Shown: positions 9,386 through 18,652, counted from the first letter of the stretch. The stretch: 64,000 nucleotides of DNA from Muricoccus nepalensis (GCF_006438825.1 NZ_RCZP01000002.1:342568-406567); one strand, 5' to 3'. Notes: generated by a model from the letters alone, not told the origin. Numbers and translations: made by a program.

Positions 9386-10726
9386 ATGCTCCCCCGTATC
9401 GTCGTCATGGGCCGCCCCAACGTGGGCAAGTCCACCCTGTTTAACCGCCTGGCCGGGCGGCGCATCGCCATCGTGGACGACACGCCCGGCGTGACCCGCG
9501 ACCGCAAGGAGGTGGTCGCGCGCGTCGCCGGGCGGGACGTGCTGCTGGTGGACACCGCGGGGCTGGAGGAGGCGCCGCCCGACACCATCCCCGGCCGCAT
9601 GCGCGCGAGCTCCGAGGCGGCGCTGCGGGACGCGGACCTGATCCTCTTCGTGGTGGACGTCCGGACGGGGCTGACGCCGTCCGACCGCGCCTTTGCCCAG
9701 TGGCTGCGCCGCCAGGGCAAGCCCGTGCTGGTGCTGGCCAACAAGGCGGAGGGGCGGCTCGGCGCCGCGAACTCGCTCGAGGTCTACGAGCTCGGCCTCG
9801 GCGCGCCGCTCCCGGTCTCGGGCGAGCACGGCGACGGCTTCGGCGAGCTGCACGACGAGATCCGCGAGGCCCTGCCGCCCGAGCCGGAGGAGGACGAGGA
9901 GGACGACGCCGACCGCCCGCTGCGCCTCGCCATCGTGGGACGGCCGAACGCGGGCAAGTCCACCCTGCTGAACGCCCTGCTGGGCGAGGAGCGGATGATC
10001 ACGGGGCCGGAGCCGGGGCTGACCCGCGATTCCGTGGCCGTGAAGTGGATCGACGAGACCGGCAAGCCGGTGCGGCTGGTGGACACGGCCGGCCTTCGCC
10101 GCCGGGCGCGGATCACCCAGGCGCTGGAGCAGATGTCGACGGCCGCCACCATCGCGGCGCTCAAGGAGTGCGAGATCGCGGTGCTGGTGGTCGATGCCGT
10201 GCAGGGCATGGACGAGCAGGACCTGCGCATCGCCCGCCTCGCGGAGCGCGAGGGGCGGGCGATCGTCATCGCCTTCAACAAGTGGGACGCGGTGGAGGAC
10301 CGGGCGGCGGCGCGGCGCAAGGTGGAGGACGTGCTGACGGCCTCCCTCGCCCAGCTCCGCGGCATCCTCGTCGTCCCGCTCTCGGCCGCGACGGGCAAGG
10401 GCGTCGAGAAGCTGATGCCGACGGTGCGCGAGGCCTACGAGGTCTGGAACCGCCGCATCCCGACCGGCGCGCTGAACCGCTGGTTCGAGGACGCGCTGAC
10501 GCGCCACCAGCCGCCGCTGGTCGAGGGCAAGCGGCTGAAGCTGCGCTACGCCACCATGCCCAAGGCGCGCCCGCCGACGATCGCCATCTTCGGCACGCGG
10601 GCGGAGATGCTGCCGGAGGACTACCGGCGCTACCTCGTGAACTCCTTCCGCGAGGCCTTCGACATGCCGGGTGTGCCGGTGCGGCTGAACCTGCGCGGGA
10701 CGGAGAACCCCTACTCCGAGGAGTAG
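9386..10726 (+). CDS. der: GTPase Der (EngA), ribosome assembly
   Basis: An essential GTPase that helps mature the 50S subunit. The 446-aa protein has two tandem G domains: the first P-loop is GRPNVGKST at about residues 9-17, the second GRPNAGKST at about 185-193. Each has a DTAGL switch and NKxD motifs (the first reads NKAE, the second NKWD). A C-terminal KH-like domain follows (from about residue 360). The ATG at 9386 begins LPRIVVMGRP as in homologues; a GTG at 9362 would add eight residues. There is no strong ribosome binding site, which suggests coupling to upstream translation. Its last bases overlap the convergent phosphatase gene. Confidence 0.95.
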   Translation: MLPRIVVMGRPNVGKSTLFNRLAGRRIAIVDDTPGVTRDRKEVVARVAGRDVLLVDTAGLEEAPPDTIPGRMRASSEAALRDADLILFVVDVRTGLTPSDRAFAQWLRRQGKPVLVLANKAEGRLGAANSLEVYELGLGAPLPVSGEHGDGFGELHDEIREALPPEPEEDEEDDADRPLRLAIVGRPNAGKSTLLNALLGEERMITGPEPGLTRDSVAVKWIDETGKPVRLVDTAGLRRRARITQALEQMSTAATIAALKECEIAVLVVDAVQGMDEQDLRIARLAEREGRAIVIAFNKWDAVEDRAAARRKVEDVLTASLAQLRGILVVPLSAATGKGVEKLMPTVREAYEVWNRRIPTGALNRWFEDALTRHQPPLVEGKRLKLRYATMPKARPPTIAIFGTRAEMLPEDYRRYLVNSFREAFDMPGVPVRLNLRGTENPYSEE

Positions 10727-12093
10727 GCCCCGGCCGCCCGCGCCCGCTCGATCGCCCGCGCGGCGACCTGCCGGCCGAGCCGCTGCCCGGCCGCGACGTC
10801 GCTCGGGTAGTGGATGCCGGCCCAGACGCGGGAATCCCCGGCCTCGCGGGCCAGGATCGCGAGCGGCTCCGCATCGGCCGGGAAGAGGTGCGCCAGCACC
10901 CCCGCCGAGGCGCTCGAGTAGCAGGAATGCGCGGCCGGGTAGCTCGGGTGGTTGGGCGTCGGGAAGGCCGTGCGGAACTCGGGGTCGAGCTGGAAGGGGC
11001 GGATCGCCCAGTAGGCGTATTTCGCGTCCCAGCAGGCCACGCCCGCGTCGTAGAGCGAGACGTTGAGCAGGGCGAAGGTCCGGGCCGCGCGGCGCGCGTC
11101 GTTGCCCTGGCCGGCCTCGAGCAGCAGGCGGCCGGCCTGGAGGTTCCAGAACTCGAAGTTGCGCAGCCCGCCGACCGCCACCTCCCAGAACAGGGCGCGG
11201 GCGTTGGTGAGGGGCGTGCGCGGGAAGGCGCGGAGCGCCGCCATCTCCGCCGCGCGCTCCGGTGAATCGGCGGCGGCGGGGGGCGGGGGGCGGAACTCGT
11301 CGGGCGCGGCCAGCAGCCAGGGCTTCCAGGTCCCGGCCTGCGGGAGGATGGGGTTGGTGCCGTTCCAGAGCCCCGGCCCGGCGGGCACGCGGCCGGTCCA
11401 GCGCGCGTCCGACCCGTCCCCCCGGCCCCGCTCCAGCGCCGCCGCCGCGACCTTCCGGCCGAGCGCGGTGCCGGCCTCGACGTCGCTCGGGAAGGCGTGG
11501 CCGGCCACCAGCCGCATGCGCGCGGCCTCCTCCGCCCGGCTCGCGAGGGCGGCGGCGCGCTCGGGGAAGACCTCCCCGAGGATCGCCGCGGCCACGGCCG
11601 CCGCCGCAGCGTGCTCGTCCGGGTAGGAGGGGCCGGCGGGCGTGGGGAGGGCCGGCGCGAAGGAGGGGTCGGCCTCGGAGGGGCGGGGGCGGCGATGGGC
11701 CTCCTTGCTGTCCCAGGCCGCCGCCATCGCGTCGTCCAGCGCGGTGTGCAGCAGGGCGAGGCGGCGTGAGGCGAGGTTGACGTTCAGCCCGGCCGCGAGG
11801 GACTCCTCCAGCGCCACCTGGTTCCAGCGGTAGGCGGGCGCGGTGGAGGCCCACCAAGCCGCGCGCGTGACCTCCTCCGGCGTCCGGGCCGCGGCGATCG
11901 CGCGCAGCGCGTCCAGCTCCGCGCGCGTGGCCGCGGCGTCGGGCGGGGGCGGCAGGCGGAAGGCGCCGGCGGAGGGCAGCACCCAGGGGCGGCCGGGCTC
12001 CGCGGGCTGGGCGGCGCCGGGTGGGGCGAGGGGCGGCGAGGCAAGGAGGAGCGCCGCGAGGGCGGCGGAGCGGAAGCGCGCCAGAGGGAACAT
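10711..12093 (-). CDS. Exported PAP2 / vanadium haloperoxidase-type phosphatase with duplicated active-site region
   Basis: A 460-aa protein with a cleavable signal peptide (ends near APPGAAQ). It carries PAP2-superfamily motifs twice. The first half has K-x-RPRP, PSYPDEHA and AGHAFPSD; the second half has K-x5-RP (AKYAYWAIRP), PSYPAAHS and SRVWAGIHYPSD. The second copy matches the K-x6-RP ... PSxxH ... SR-x5-H-x3-D pattern better; the first has R-x-x-AGHAFPSD. Members are acid phosphatases or haloperoxidases in the periplasm; the substrate is unknown. ATG 12093 has GGGAGGA at 5-base spacing. The tail overlaps der by 16 bp. Confidence 0.8.
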   Translation of the reverse strand: MFPLARFRSAALAALLLASPPLAPPGAAQPAEPGRPWVLPSAGAFRLPPPPDAAATRAELDALRAIAAARTPEEVTRAAWWASTAPAYRWNQVALEESLAAGLNVNLASRRLALLHTALDDAMAAAWDSKEAHRRPRPSEADPSFAPALPTPAGPSYPDEHAAAAAVAAAILGEVFPERAAALASRAEEAARMRLVAGHAFPSDVEAGTALGRKVAAAALERGRGDGSDARWTGRVPAGPGLWNGTNPILPQAGTWKPWLLAAPDEFRPPPPAAADSPERAAEMAALRAFPRTPLTNARALFWEVAVGGLRNFEFWNLQAGRLLLEAGQGNDARRAARTFALLNVSLYDAGVACWDAKYAYWAIRPFQLDPEFRTAFPTPNHPSYPAAHSCYSSASAGVLAHLFPADAEPLAILAREAGDSRVWAGIHYPSDVAAGQRLGRQVAARAIERARAAGAYSSE

Positions 12094-12211
12094 GCGGTCC
12101 TCCCACGGTTCGGCCGAACGGTGGGGAGGCTGCACCCGCGGGCGGCGGATCGCCACGAAAACCCGGCGCCCGCCGCGTGACGGAAGGCACCGGCCGGAAC
12201 GGACCGCGCGG

Positions 12212-12940
12212 TCAGGCCGCGCGGACGACCTCGCCGCTGCGCGCCTCGGCGGGCAGGCAGAGGGCGGCGATCCGGGGCGCGACCTCGGCGGGCTTGGCCA
12301 GGGCGCTCGGGTCCTCGCCCGGCATGGCCTTGGCGCGGAGGCGCGTCGCGACGGCGCCGGGGTCGACCAGGTTCACGCGCAGCGGCGTGCCCGCGACCTC
12401 CGCGGCCCAGGTGGCCGTCAGGTGCTCGAGGGCGGCCTTCGTGGCGCCGTAGAGGCCCCAGTAGGGCTTGGGCTCCCGCGCGCGGCCGGTGGTGAGGATC
12501 ACGGCGCGCCCCGCGTCCGAGGCCCGCAACGGCGGGTCGAGCGTGCGGATGAGGCGCCAGGCCGCGGTGAGGTTCACCGCCACCGCCTCCGCCCAGTCCT
12601 TGGGCATGATGTGGGCGACGGGGGTGAGGGCGCCCAGGGTGCCCGCGGCGTGGACGAGGATGTCGAGCCGGCCGAAGCGCTCCATGACGGAGGGGCCGAG
12701 GAGGTCCAGCTCGTCGCCGTCCTTGGCGAGGTCGAAGGGCAGGAGGGTGGCGCTGCCGCCGAGCGCGCGGATGGCGTCGTCCGTCTCCTCCAGCCCGCCC
12801 TGGGTGCGGGCGGTGAGGACGAGGTGGGCGCCGAGGCGGGCGAGCTCCACCGCGGTCGCGGCGCCGATCCCGCGCGAGGCGCCGGTGACGAGGGCGACCC
12901 GGTTCTCGAGGGGGCGGCCCTCGGCGGGGCGGCCGCTCAT
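12212..12940 (-). CDS. SDR-family oxidoreductase
   Basis: A 242-aa NAD(P)-dependent short-chain dehydrogenase. The nucleotide-binding TGASRGIGAA motif is near residues 19-28, an HAAGT element (variant of NNAG) near 105, and the catalytic Tyr-x-x-x-Lys is YGATKAA near 160, with TT in place of the usual Ser-rich strand before it. The substrate is unknown. Its ATG overlaps the TGA of purF by 4 bp (ATGA), so it is translated with purF in the cvpA-purF-SDR operon. This linkage does not by itself imply a purine role. Confidence 0.85.
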   Translation of the reverse strand: MSGRPAEGRPLENRVALVTGASRGIGAATAVELARLGAHLVLTARTQGGLEETDDAIRALGGSATLLPFDLAKDGDELDLLGPSVMERFGRLDILVHAAGTLGALTPVAHIMPKDWAEAVAVNLTAAWRLIRTLDPPLRASDAGRAVILTTGRAREPKPYWGLYGATKAALEHLTATWAAEVAGTPLRVNLVDPGAVATRLRAKAMPGEDPSALAKPAEVAPRIAALCLPAEARSGEVVRAA

Positions 12941-14415
12941 ACGCCGTTCAGCGCCAGCAGGGCGGGCTTGCGCTCGGGATGGCCCTGCAGGTCGGTCAGC
13001 GGGATGGAGTAGTCGCCGGTGAAGCAGGCGTCGCAGTAGCCGGGGTTCGCGGCGTCGCGGCCGCGCTGGCCGAGCGCGCGGTAGAGGCCGTCGAGCGAGA
13101 TGAAGGCGAGGCTGTCGGCGCCGATGATGCGCGCCATCTCCTCCACGCTGTGCTTGGCGGCCAGCAGCTTCTCCCGCTCCGGCGTGTCGATCCCGTAGAA
13201 GCAGGAATGGGTCGTGGGCGGGGAGGAGATGCGCATGTGCACCTCCCGCGCGCCGGCTTGGCGGACCATCTCGACGATCTTCTTGGAGGTGGTGCCGCGG
13301 ACGATGGAGTCGTCCACGAGGATCACGCGCTTGCCCTCCAGCATGGCGCGGTTGGCGGAGTGCTTCAGCTTCACGCCGAGGTGGCGGATGCTGTCCGTCG
13401 GCTCGATGAAGGTGCGGCCGACGTAGTGGTTGCGGATGATGCCGAGCTCGAAGGGGATGCCGGCCTCCTTGGAGTAGCCCATGGCGGCGGGCACGCCGGA
13501 GTCGGGCACGGGCACCACCACGTCCGCCTCGACGCCGCTCTCGATCGCGAGCTCGCGGCCGATGCCCTTGCGGGCCTCGTAGACCGGCGTGCCCTCGACC
13601 ACGGAGTCCGGGCGGGCGAAGTAGATGTACTCGAAGATGCAGAAGCGGCTGGACGTCTCGGCGAAGGGCTTGATGCTGCGTACGCCGTCGTCGTCGATGA
13701 TGACGATCTCGCCGGGCTCGATGTCGCGCACGAAGTCGGCGCCGACGATGTCGAGGGCGCAGGTCTCGCTGGCCAGCACCCAGGCGTGGTTCTGGTCGGC
13801 GCCGAGGCGGCCGAGGACGAGCGGGCGCACGCCGAGCGGGTCGCGCACGCCCATCAGCGCGCCGTCGTGGAGCGCCACGAGCGAGTAGGCGCCGTCCACC
13901 TGCTTCAGCGCGTCGATCAGCCGGTCCAGCACCGTGGCGTAGAGCGAGATGGCGATGAGGTGGACGAAGACCTCCGAATCCGTGGAGGACTGGAAGAGGC
14001 AGCCGCGGCGGACGAGCTGGCGGCGGAGCGTGAGGGCGTTGGTGAGGTTGCCGTTGTGGGCGACCGCGAAGCCGCCGAAGGCGAAGTCCGCGTAGAGCGG
14101 CTGGACGTTGCGCAGCGCCGTCTCGCCGGCGGTCGCGTAGCGGTTGTGGCCGACGGCGGCGCGGCCGGGCAGGCCCGCCATGACGCGCGCGTCGCCGAAG
14201 ATGTCGCCGACGAGGCCGAGGCCCTTGTGGGAGCGGAAGCCCTTCTCGCCGAGGGAGACGATGCCGGACGCCTCTTGGCCCCGGTGCTGGAGCGCGTGCA
14301 GCCCGAGCGCGGTGAGCGCCGCGGCATCGGGCGAGTTCCAGACCCCGAAGACGCCGCATTCCTCGTGGAAGCCGTCGTCCTCGCTGTCGAGCGGGTTGGT
14401 GGTCAGGTCCGTCAT
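12937..14415 (-). CDS. purF: Amidophosphoribosyltransferase PurF
   Basis: Catalyses the first committed step of purine synthesis, PRPP plus glutamine to phosphoribosylamine. The 492-aa protein has the Ntn-type glutaminase nucleophile at Cys20 (HEECGVFG) after a propeptide-like leader, as in enzymes matured by cleavage. The PRPP loop VILVDDSIVRGTTS lies near residue 365. Cysteines in FCIFEYIYF, SCFYGID and YCDACFTG match the positions of the 4Fe-4S cluster ligands of the Bacillus-type enzyme. It sits 4 bp after cvpA and overlaps the next gene by 4 bp, a tight operon. Confidence 0.96.
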   Translation of the reverse strand: MTDLTTNPLDSEDDGFHEECGVFGVWNSPDAAALTALGLHALQHRGQEASGIVSLGEKGFRSHKGLGLVGDIFGDARVMAGLPGRAAVGHNRYATAGETALRNVQPLYADFAFGGFAVAHNGNLTNALTLRRQLVRRGCLFQSSTDSEVFVHLIAISLYATVLDRLIDALKQVDGAYSLVALHDGALMGVRDPLGVRPLVLGRLGADQNHAWVLASETCALDIVGADFVRDIEPGEIVIIDDDGVRSIKPFAETSSRFCIFEYIYFARPDSVVEGTPVYEARKGIGRELAIESGVEADVVVPVPDSGVPAAMGYSKEAGIPFELGIIRNHYVGRTFIEPTDSIRHLGVKLKHSANRAMLEGKRVILVDDSIVRGTTSKKIVEMVRQAGAREVHMRISSPPTTHSCFYGIDTPEREKLLAAKHSVEEMARIIGADSLAFISLDGLYRALGQRGRDAANPGYCDACFTGDYSIPLTDLQGHPERKPALLALNGV

Positions 14416-14419
14416 GGGA

Positions 14420-14980
14420 TCAGATCCTGTTCCGCGCGGGAGGGCGCAGAAGCTCTTCGGCGGTGGGGGCGCGGCCGGTGGACGCGTCGGGGAGGCGTGG
14501 GCGGTACTTGGGGGGCAGCTGCCGGTTCAGCCAGGCGGCGCCCTCGGCGATCAGGGGCATGCTGCGGGCGCCCCGCACGGGGGCGGGCCAGAGCTCGGGA
14601 TTGGGCACGAAGGCCCCGGCGGCGATGTAGGCGACGAGGATCACCGCCACCCCGCGCCCGAGGCCGAAGACGATGCCCAGCGCGCGGTCCACGCCGCCGA
14701 GGGCGGAGTTGCGCACGCCGCGCGCGACGAAGGCGATGATGATCTTGAGGATGATGAGGGTGACGACGAAGACCGAGGCCAGGGCGGCGACGTCGGCCAT
14801 CCATTCCTGGGGAAAGAGCCCCACGAAGAGGCCGCGCATGCCGTCGAGCATGTAGAAGGCGAAGAAGATGGCGCCCACCCAGGCGCCCACCCCCAGGACC
14901 TCCCGGACGAGGCCGCGCAGGTAGCCGATGGCGCCGGAGAGGGCGACCAGCGCGAGGAAGACGGCATCGACCCAGGTCAT
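14420..14980 (-). CDS. cvpA: CvpA family membrane protein
   Basis: A 186-aa inner-membrane protein with four predicted transmembrane helices in the first 140 residues, including the family's WVDAVFLALVALSGAIGYLRG start and a GGVDRALG loop. CvpA proteins are linked to envelope maintenance and, in E. coli, to colicin V production; they commonly precede purF, as here. I chose the ATG at 14980 over one at 15052 because it matches the family N-terminus, while the added 24 residues are Pro/Arg-rich. The C-terminal 45 residues are polar, probably cytosolic and disordered. Confidence 0.88.
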   Translation of the reverse strand: MTWVDAVFLALVALSGAIGYLRGLVREVLGVGAWVGAIFFAFYMLDGMRGLFVGLFPQEWMADVAALASVFVVTLIILKIIIAFVARGVRNSALGGVDRALGIVFGLGRGVAVILVAYIAAGAFVPNPELWPAPVRGARSMPLIAEGAAWLNRQLPPKYRPRLPDASTGRAPTAEELLRPPARNRI

Positions 14981-15098
14981 CTGGGCGCCGATATAGCGAG
15001 GCGGGGGCGCCGCGTCACGCGCGCGGCGACCCGGTGGTTGCGGGGGTGGCATGTGATGGGGCCATGGGGCCGGCCGCCCCGGCCCGGGCCGCGCCCGG

Positions 15099-15524
15099 CT
15101 AGAAGCGGAACACCCGCGTCAGCACGAGGGCCGTGCCCCAGCCGAAGGTGCCGTTGATGAGGGCCGAGCGCATCAGGGCCACGCTGTTGCCGCCCGCGAA
15201 AAGCGCCTGCCCGCGGAGCGAGGGCACGAGGGTCCAGCCGACCATGGCCGCGCCGAGGACGCCGATGAGGAAGCCGGTGAGCAGCGCCGCCCCGCGCATC
15301 CCCCGCAGGACGAAGGCGATGAGGATCCCCCAGAGCCCGCCCCAGAAGCAGAGGTTGGCGAGCGCGGGCACGCCCCAGGGGCCGACCGGGCGCAGCGACC
15401 AGGGGGCCATGGGGACGTAGCCGGCGCGGTGGAGCAGCCAGATCACGCCCTGGTGGAAGACGACGACGGAGATCGCCGCCGCCACGAAGCCCAGCGCCGC
15501 GGTCCGCCCGACCGAGTTCCTCAT
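15099..15524 (-). CDS. Small membrane protein, unknown
   Basis: A 141-aa hydrophobic protein with about four transmembrane helices (near residues 10-30, 55-72, 80-100 and 120-138). I do not recognise a named family. The ATG at 15524 has GAGGGG upstream. It lies between cvpA and radA on the same strand but with gaps of about 70-120 bp on both sides, so it may have its own promoter. No catalytic motif is visible. Confidence 0.65.
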   Translation of the reverse strand: MRNSVGRTAALGFVAAAISVVVFHQGVIWLLHRAGYVPMAPWSLRPVGPWGVPALANLCFWGGLWGILIAFVLRGMRGAALLTGFLIGVLGAAMVGWTLVPSLRGQALFAGGNSVALMRSALINGTFGWGTALVLTRVFRF

Positions 15525-15590
15525 GCCCTGCCCCTCGCGATGTTCCGCCCGACCGGATCACGGCGGGGGACGCGCCGCAAGGGGCCGGGG

Positions 15591-17030
15591 TCAGTCGGCC
15601 TCGGCGGGCTCGGGCTTCGCGTCCTTGCGCGGCGCGGGCTTGCGGGTGGCGCCGGCGGCGAAGGGCGCGACGAGGTCGGCGAGGTGGCCGGTCTCGCTCA
15701 GGCGCAGCCCCTCGGGCGCGGAGAGGGCGCGGCCGCCGCGGGCGACGCGGCGGGGGAGGGTGGCGGCGGAGAAGCCGAGCTTGGCGGCCTCGCGCAGGCG
15801 AAGCTCGGTCTGGGCGACCTGGCGCACCTCGCCGGAGAGGCCGACCTCGCCGAAGAAGACGCTGTCGGGCGGGCAGGGGCGGTCGGTCGCGGCGGAGACG
15901 AGGGCGGCGGCGACGGCGAGGTCGGCCGCGGGCTCGTTGATGCGCAGGCCCCCCGCGATGTTCAGGTAGACGTCGTTCTGGCCGAGGCTCATCCGGCAAC
16001 GGGTTTCCAGCACCGCGAGCAGCATCGAGAGGCGCCCCGAGTCCCAGCCCACCACCTGCCGCCGCGGGCTGCCGCCCGAGGCCGGGGAGAGGAGGGCCTG
16101 GATCTCGACCAGCACGGGGCGCGTGCCCTCCAGCCCCGCGAAGACGGCCGAGCCCGAGACGTTGCCGCGGCGCTCCGCGAGGAACAGGGCCGACGGGTTC
16201 GGGACCTCGGCGAGGCCCTGCTCCGTCATCTCGAAGACGCCGATCTCGTCGGTGGCGCCGAAGCGGTTCTTGGTGGCGCGCAGGATGCGGAACTGGTGGC
16301 CGCGGTCGCCTTCGAAGTAGAGCGTCGCGTCCACCATGTGCTCGAGCACGCGGGGGCCGGCGAGGGTCCCCTCCTTCGTGACGTGGCCGACGAGGACGAG
16401 GGCGAAGCCGCGTGCCTTGGCCAGCCGCCCGAGCTCGGCCGCGCAGGCGCGGACCTGGGAGACGGTGCCGGGCGCGGAGTCGAGGCTGTCCAGCCAGACC
16501 GTCTGGATGGAGTCCATGATGACAAGGCCGACGTCGCGCTCCTCCTCCAGGCTGGCGAGGATGTCGCGCAGCGAGGAGGCGGCGGCGAGGCCGAGGGGGG
16601 CGCCGGAGACGCCGAGCCGGAGCGCGCGCAGCCGCACCTGCTCGATCGCCTCCTCGCCGGAGATGTAGAGGGTGCGCTTCCCGGCCGTCGCCACCCGGGC
16701 GGCGGCCTGGAGGAGGATGGTGGACTTGCCGATGCCGGGGTCGCCGCCGACCAGCACCACCGAGCCCGGCACGAAGCCGCCGCCCAGCACCCGGTCCAGC
16801 TCCGCCATCCCCGTGCGCGTGCGGGGCGGGGGGGCGGAGTGGCCGCGCAGCGGCACGAACTCGACGCGGCGGCCGCCGATGGCCGCGGTCTTCGCGGGCC
16901 CCGGGCCGCGGGCCTCCACCACCTCCTCGGCAAGGGTGTTCCACTCGCCGCAGCCCTCGCACTTGCCCTGCCACTTCGCGTGGACCGTGCCGCAGGACTG
17001 GCAGACGAAGCGGTGCGAGGCTTTTGCCAA
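15591..17030 (-). CDS. radA: DNA repair protein RadA (Sms)
   Basis: A RecA-like ATPase/helicase that promotes branch migration and processing of recombination intermediates. The protein of about 479 aa has an N-terminal C4 zinc finger (CQSC ... CEGC), Walker A GGDPGIGKST near residue 95, a Walker B in LVIMDS, and the RadA-specific KNRFG motif in TKNRFGATDE near 255, followed by a Lon-like C-terminal domain. The start is probably TTG at 17030, giving an AKASHRFVCQ N-terminus like homologues; there is no strong ribosome binding site and no in-frame ATG nearby. The C-terminus is Lys/Pro-rich. It is divergent from the MAPEG gene. Confidence 0.93.
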   Translation of the reverse strand: MAKASHRFVCQSCGTVHAKWQGKCEGCGEWNTLAEEVVEARGPGPAKTAAIGGRRVEFVPLRGHSAPPPRTRTGMAELDRVLGGGFVPGSVVLVGGDPGIGKSTILLQAAARVATAGKRTLYISGEEAIEQVRLRALRLGVSGAPLGLAAASSLRDILASLEEERDVGLVIMDSIQTVWLDSLDSAPGTVSQVRACAAELGRLAKARGFALVLVGHVTKEGTLAGPRVLEHMVDATLYFEGDRGHQFRILRATKNRFGATDEIGVFEMTEQGLAEVPNPSALFLAERRGNVSGSAVFAGLEGTRPVLVEIQALLSPASGGSPRRQVVGWDSGRLSMLLAVLETRCRMSLGQNDVYLNIAGGLRINEPAADLAVAAALVSAATDRPCPPDSVFFGEVGLSGEVRQVAQTELRLREAAKLGFSAATLPRRVARGGRALSAPEGLRLSETGHLADLVAPFAAGATRKPAPRKDAKPEPAEAD

Positions 17031-17154
17031 GGGATGCCCGATCAGGAACGAAAGGTGGACGCGCTGATGTAGCGCGGCGCGGGGCCGGAAAGAAGGGGCG
17101 GGGTTCCCTGCCCACGCGGACCGGGTAGCCTGCGGCGGAGAGAGCGAGGCGCCG

Positions 17155-17553
17155 ATGACCCCTGAACTCCGCTGGCTGGCCCTGGGCGCGCTGCTTGGAC
17201 TCGCGCAGATCCTCGCGGCCGCCGTCGCGACCATCCGCCAGCGGGAGGGCGGGCTGGCCTGGGCGGCTGGGCCGCGCGACACCGCGCCACCCCCGCCACA
17301 AGGGGTAGCCGCGCGGCTGACACGGGCGCGGGACAACTTCCTGGAGACCTTCCCGCTCTTCGTCGCGGCCGTGGCGGCGGCGCAGCTCTCCGGCCGGGCC
17401 GGCGCGATGTCGGAATGGGGGGCGCTGCTCTACGTCCTCGCGCGGGTCGCCTATGTCCCGACCTATGCCCTGGGGCTGGCGGTGCGGCCGGTGGTCTGGG
17501 GCGTGTCGATCCTCGGCCTCCTGATGGTGCTGGCCGCCGCCCTGCTCGGGTAA
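17155..17553 (+). CDS. MAPEG family membrane protein
   Basis: A 132-aa protein with four predicted transmembrane helices. It has the family pattern RARDNFLETFPLFVAAV in the second helix region (Arg-Ala-x-x-Asn-x-x-Glu) and ARVAYVPTYALG later, as in bacterial MAPEG proteins related to eukaryotic glutathione-dependent membrane enzymes. Its substrate is unknown. The ATG at 17155 follows GGAGAG. It converges on the photolyase-like gene, separated by only 4 bp. Confidence 0.85.
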   Translation: MTPELRWLALGALLGLAQILAAAVATIRQREGGLAWAAGPRDTAPPPPQGVAARLTRARDNFLETFPLFVAAVAAAQLSGRAGAMSEWGALLYVLARVAYVPTYALGLAVRPVVWGVSILGLLMVLAAALLG

Positions 17554-17557
17554 GGCG

Positions 17558-18652
17558 TCAGGTCCAGTAGAGGATGCGCGCCTGGGGCAGGTGGCGGGCC
17601 ACGCTCGCCTCCAACCCGGCGCGAAGCTCCGCCATCCGCTCCCGCGGGAAGACGTACTTGATGGAGCCGAACTTCGTCGTCTTCCGGGTCCGCTGCGCCG
17701 GGTCCATCTCCAGCGCGCTGCCCGGGTACCAGCCCTGCAGGGTGTCGCGGGAGCCCTCCGTGAAGCGGTGGGTGATGAGCTCCACCGTGAGGTCCGGGTC
17801 CGGGGCGCCGGCCAGGGCGGCGCCGCAGTCGGCGAGCAGCGCGTCGTAGGCCTCCCGCCAGTCCGGCAGGGCGAGGATGGGGGCGACGGTCAGGCCGATG
17901 CGGTAGCCGGCCAGCGCCGCCTTGCGCAGGGCGGCGAGGCGCTTCGACACGCGGGGCGCGCCGCCCTCGAAGCGCTCGGCGGAACGGGCGTTGACGGAGA
18001 AGCGGATTCGGGTGCGGCGGTGGTGCGGCAGGGCGAGCAGCGGGTCGATCGCGTCGTACTTCGTGGTGAAGCGAAGCTGCGTCTCCGCCTCCCAGGCGCC
18101 GAAGAAGCGGATCGTCTCGGCCAGGCTGCCGGTGATGTGCTCGATGCCCAGCGGGTCCGTGTAGCAGGAGGCCTCGAAGGTCGTGCCCTCCGCCGCGCGG
18201 GCGGCGTTGCGGGAGGTGACTTGGCCCTGGCCGAGCAGCGGCGGCAGCTCCGCCAGGATCTCCGGCAGGTTGGCGTAGGCGCGGATGATCGGCGGCCCCT
18301 TCAGCGAGCCTGCGAGGTAGCAGTAGGCGCAGTGGGCAGGGCAGCCCTCGGCCAGGTCGAAGCGCCAGTCGGCGCTCGGCGGGATGGGCTGCGGGCGGCG
18401 GCGGCTCGGCGAGGCGACGAGGACCGCCATGGTGGTCTTGGCGTCGCGGTAGCTGTCGGGCAGCCCGGCGAGGCGGTCGGCCTTCAGGCGGACGATCTCG
18501 GTGCCGAGCGCCGCGGCGCGCCCGGCCATCGCCTCGCCTGCGGGCCAGGACAGGGCGGCGGGGGTGATGAGGAGGCGCTTCGGCACCCAGGGCGGGTGCG
18601 GGCGCGCGGGGGCCGGGGTGGGGGCGGGGGGCGCCAGGGCCTCAGAAGGCAT
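17558..18652 (-). CDS. Radical SAM protein, spore photoproduct lyase (SplB) type
   Basis: A 364-aa radical-SAM enzyme. The [4Fe-4S] motif C-x3-C-x2-C is GCPAHCAYCYL (Cys104, 108, 111). A Cys at 163 in FEASCYTDPLGIEHITGSL sits in the same context as the H-atom donor Cys141 of Bacillus SplB, as I recall that sequence. The C-terminal ILYWT resembles the SplB end. SplB repairs the 5-thyminyl-dihydrothymine photoproduct in spores; here no sporulation is expected, so the lesion repaired is unknown. The start overlaps the end of the upstream paralogue by 11 bp, so the two are an operon. An N-terminal Pro-rich tail of about 25 residues is extra. Confidence 0.85.
   Translation of the reverse strand: MPSEALAPPAPTPAPARPHPPWVPKRLLITPAALSWPAGEAMAGRAAALGTEIVRLKADRLAGLPDSYRDAKTTMAVLVASPSRRRPQPIPPSADWRFDLAEGCPAHCAYCYLAGSLKGPPIIRAYANLPEILAELPPLLGQGQVTSRNAARAAEGTTFEASCYTDPLGIEHITGSLAETIRFFGAWEAETQLRFTTKYDAIDPLLALPHHRRTRIRFSVNARSAERFEGGAPRVSKRLAALRKAALAGYRIGLTVAPILALPDWREAYDALLADCGAALAGAPDPDLTVELITHRFTEGSRDTLQGWYPGSALEMDPAQRTRKTTKFGSIKYVFPRERMAELRAGLEASVARHLPQARILYWT

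Noticed and set aside
8963..12190. A minus-strand open frame of about 1075 codons
   Set aside because: It runs antisense to bamB and der and through the phosphatase in another frame; its composition is Arg/Gly/Pro-rich with no family motif, a usual shadow in very GC-rich DNA.
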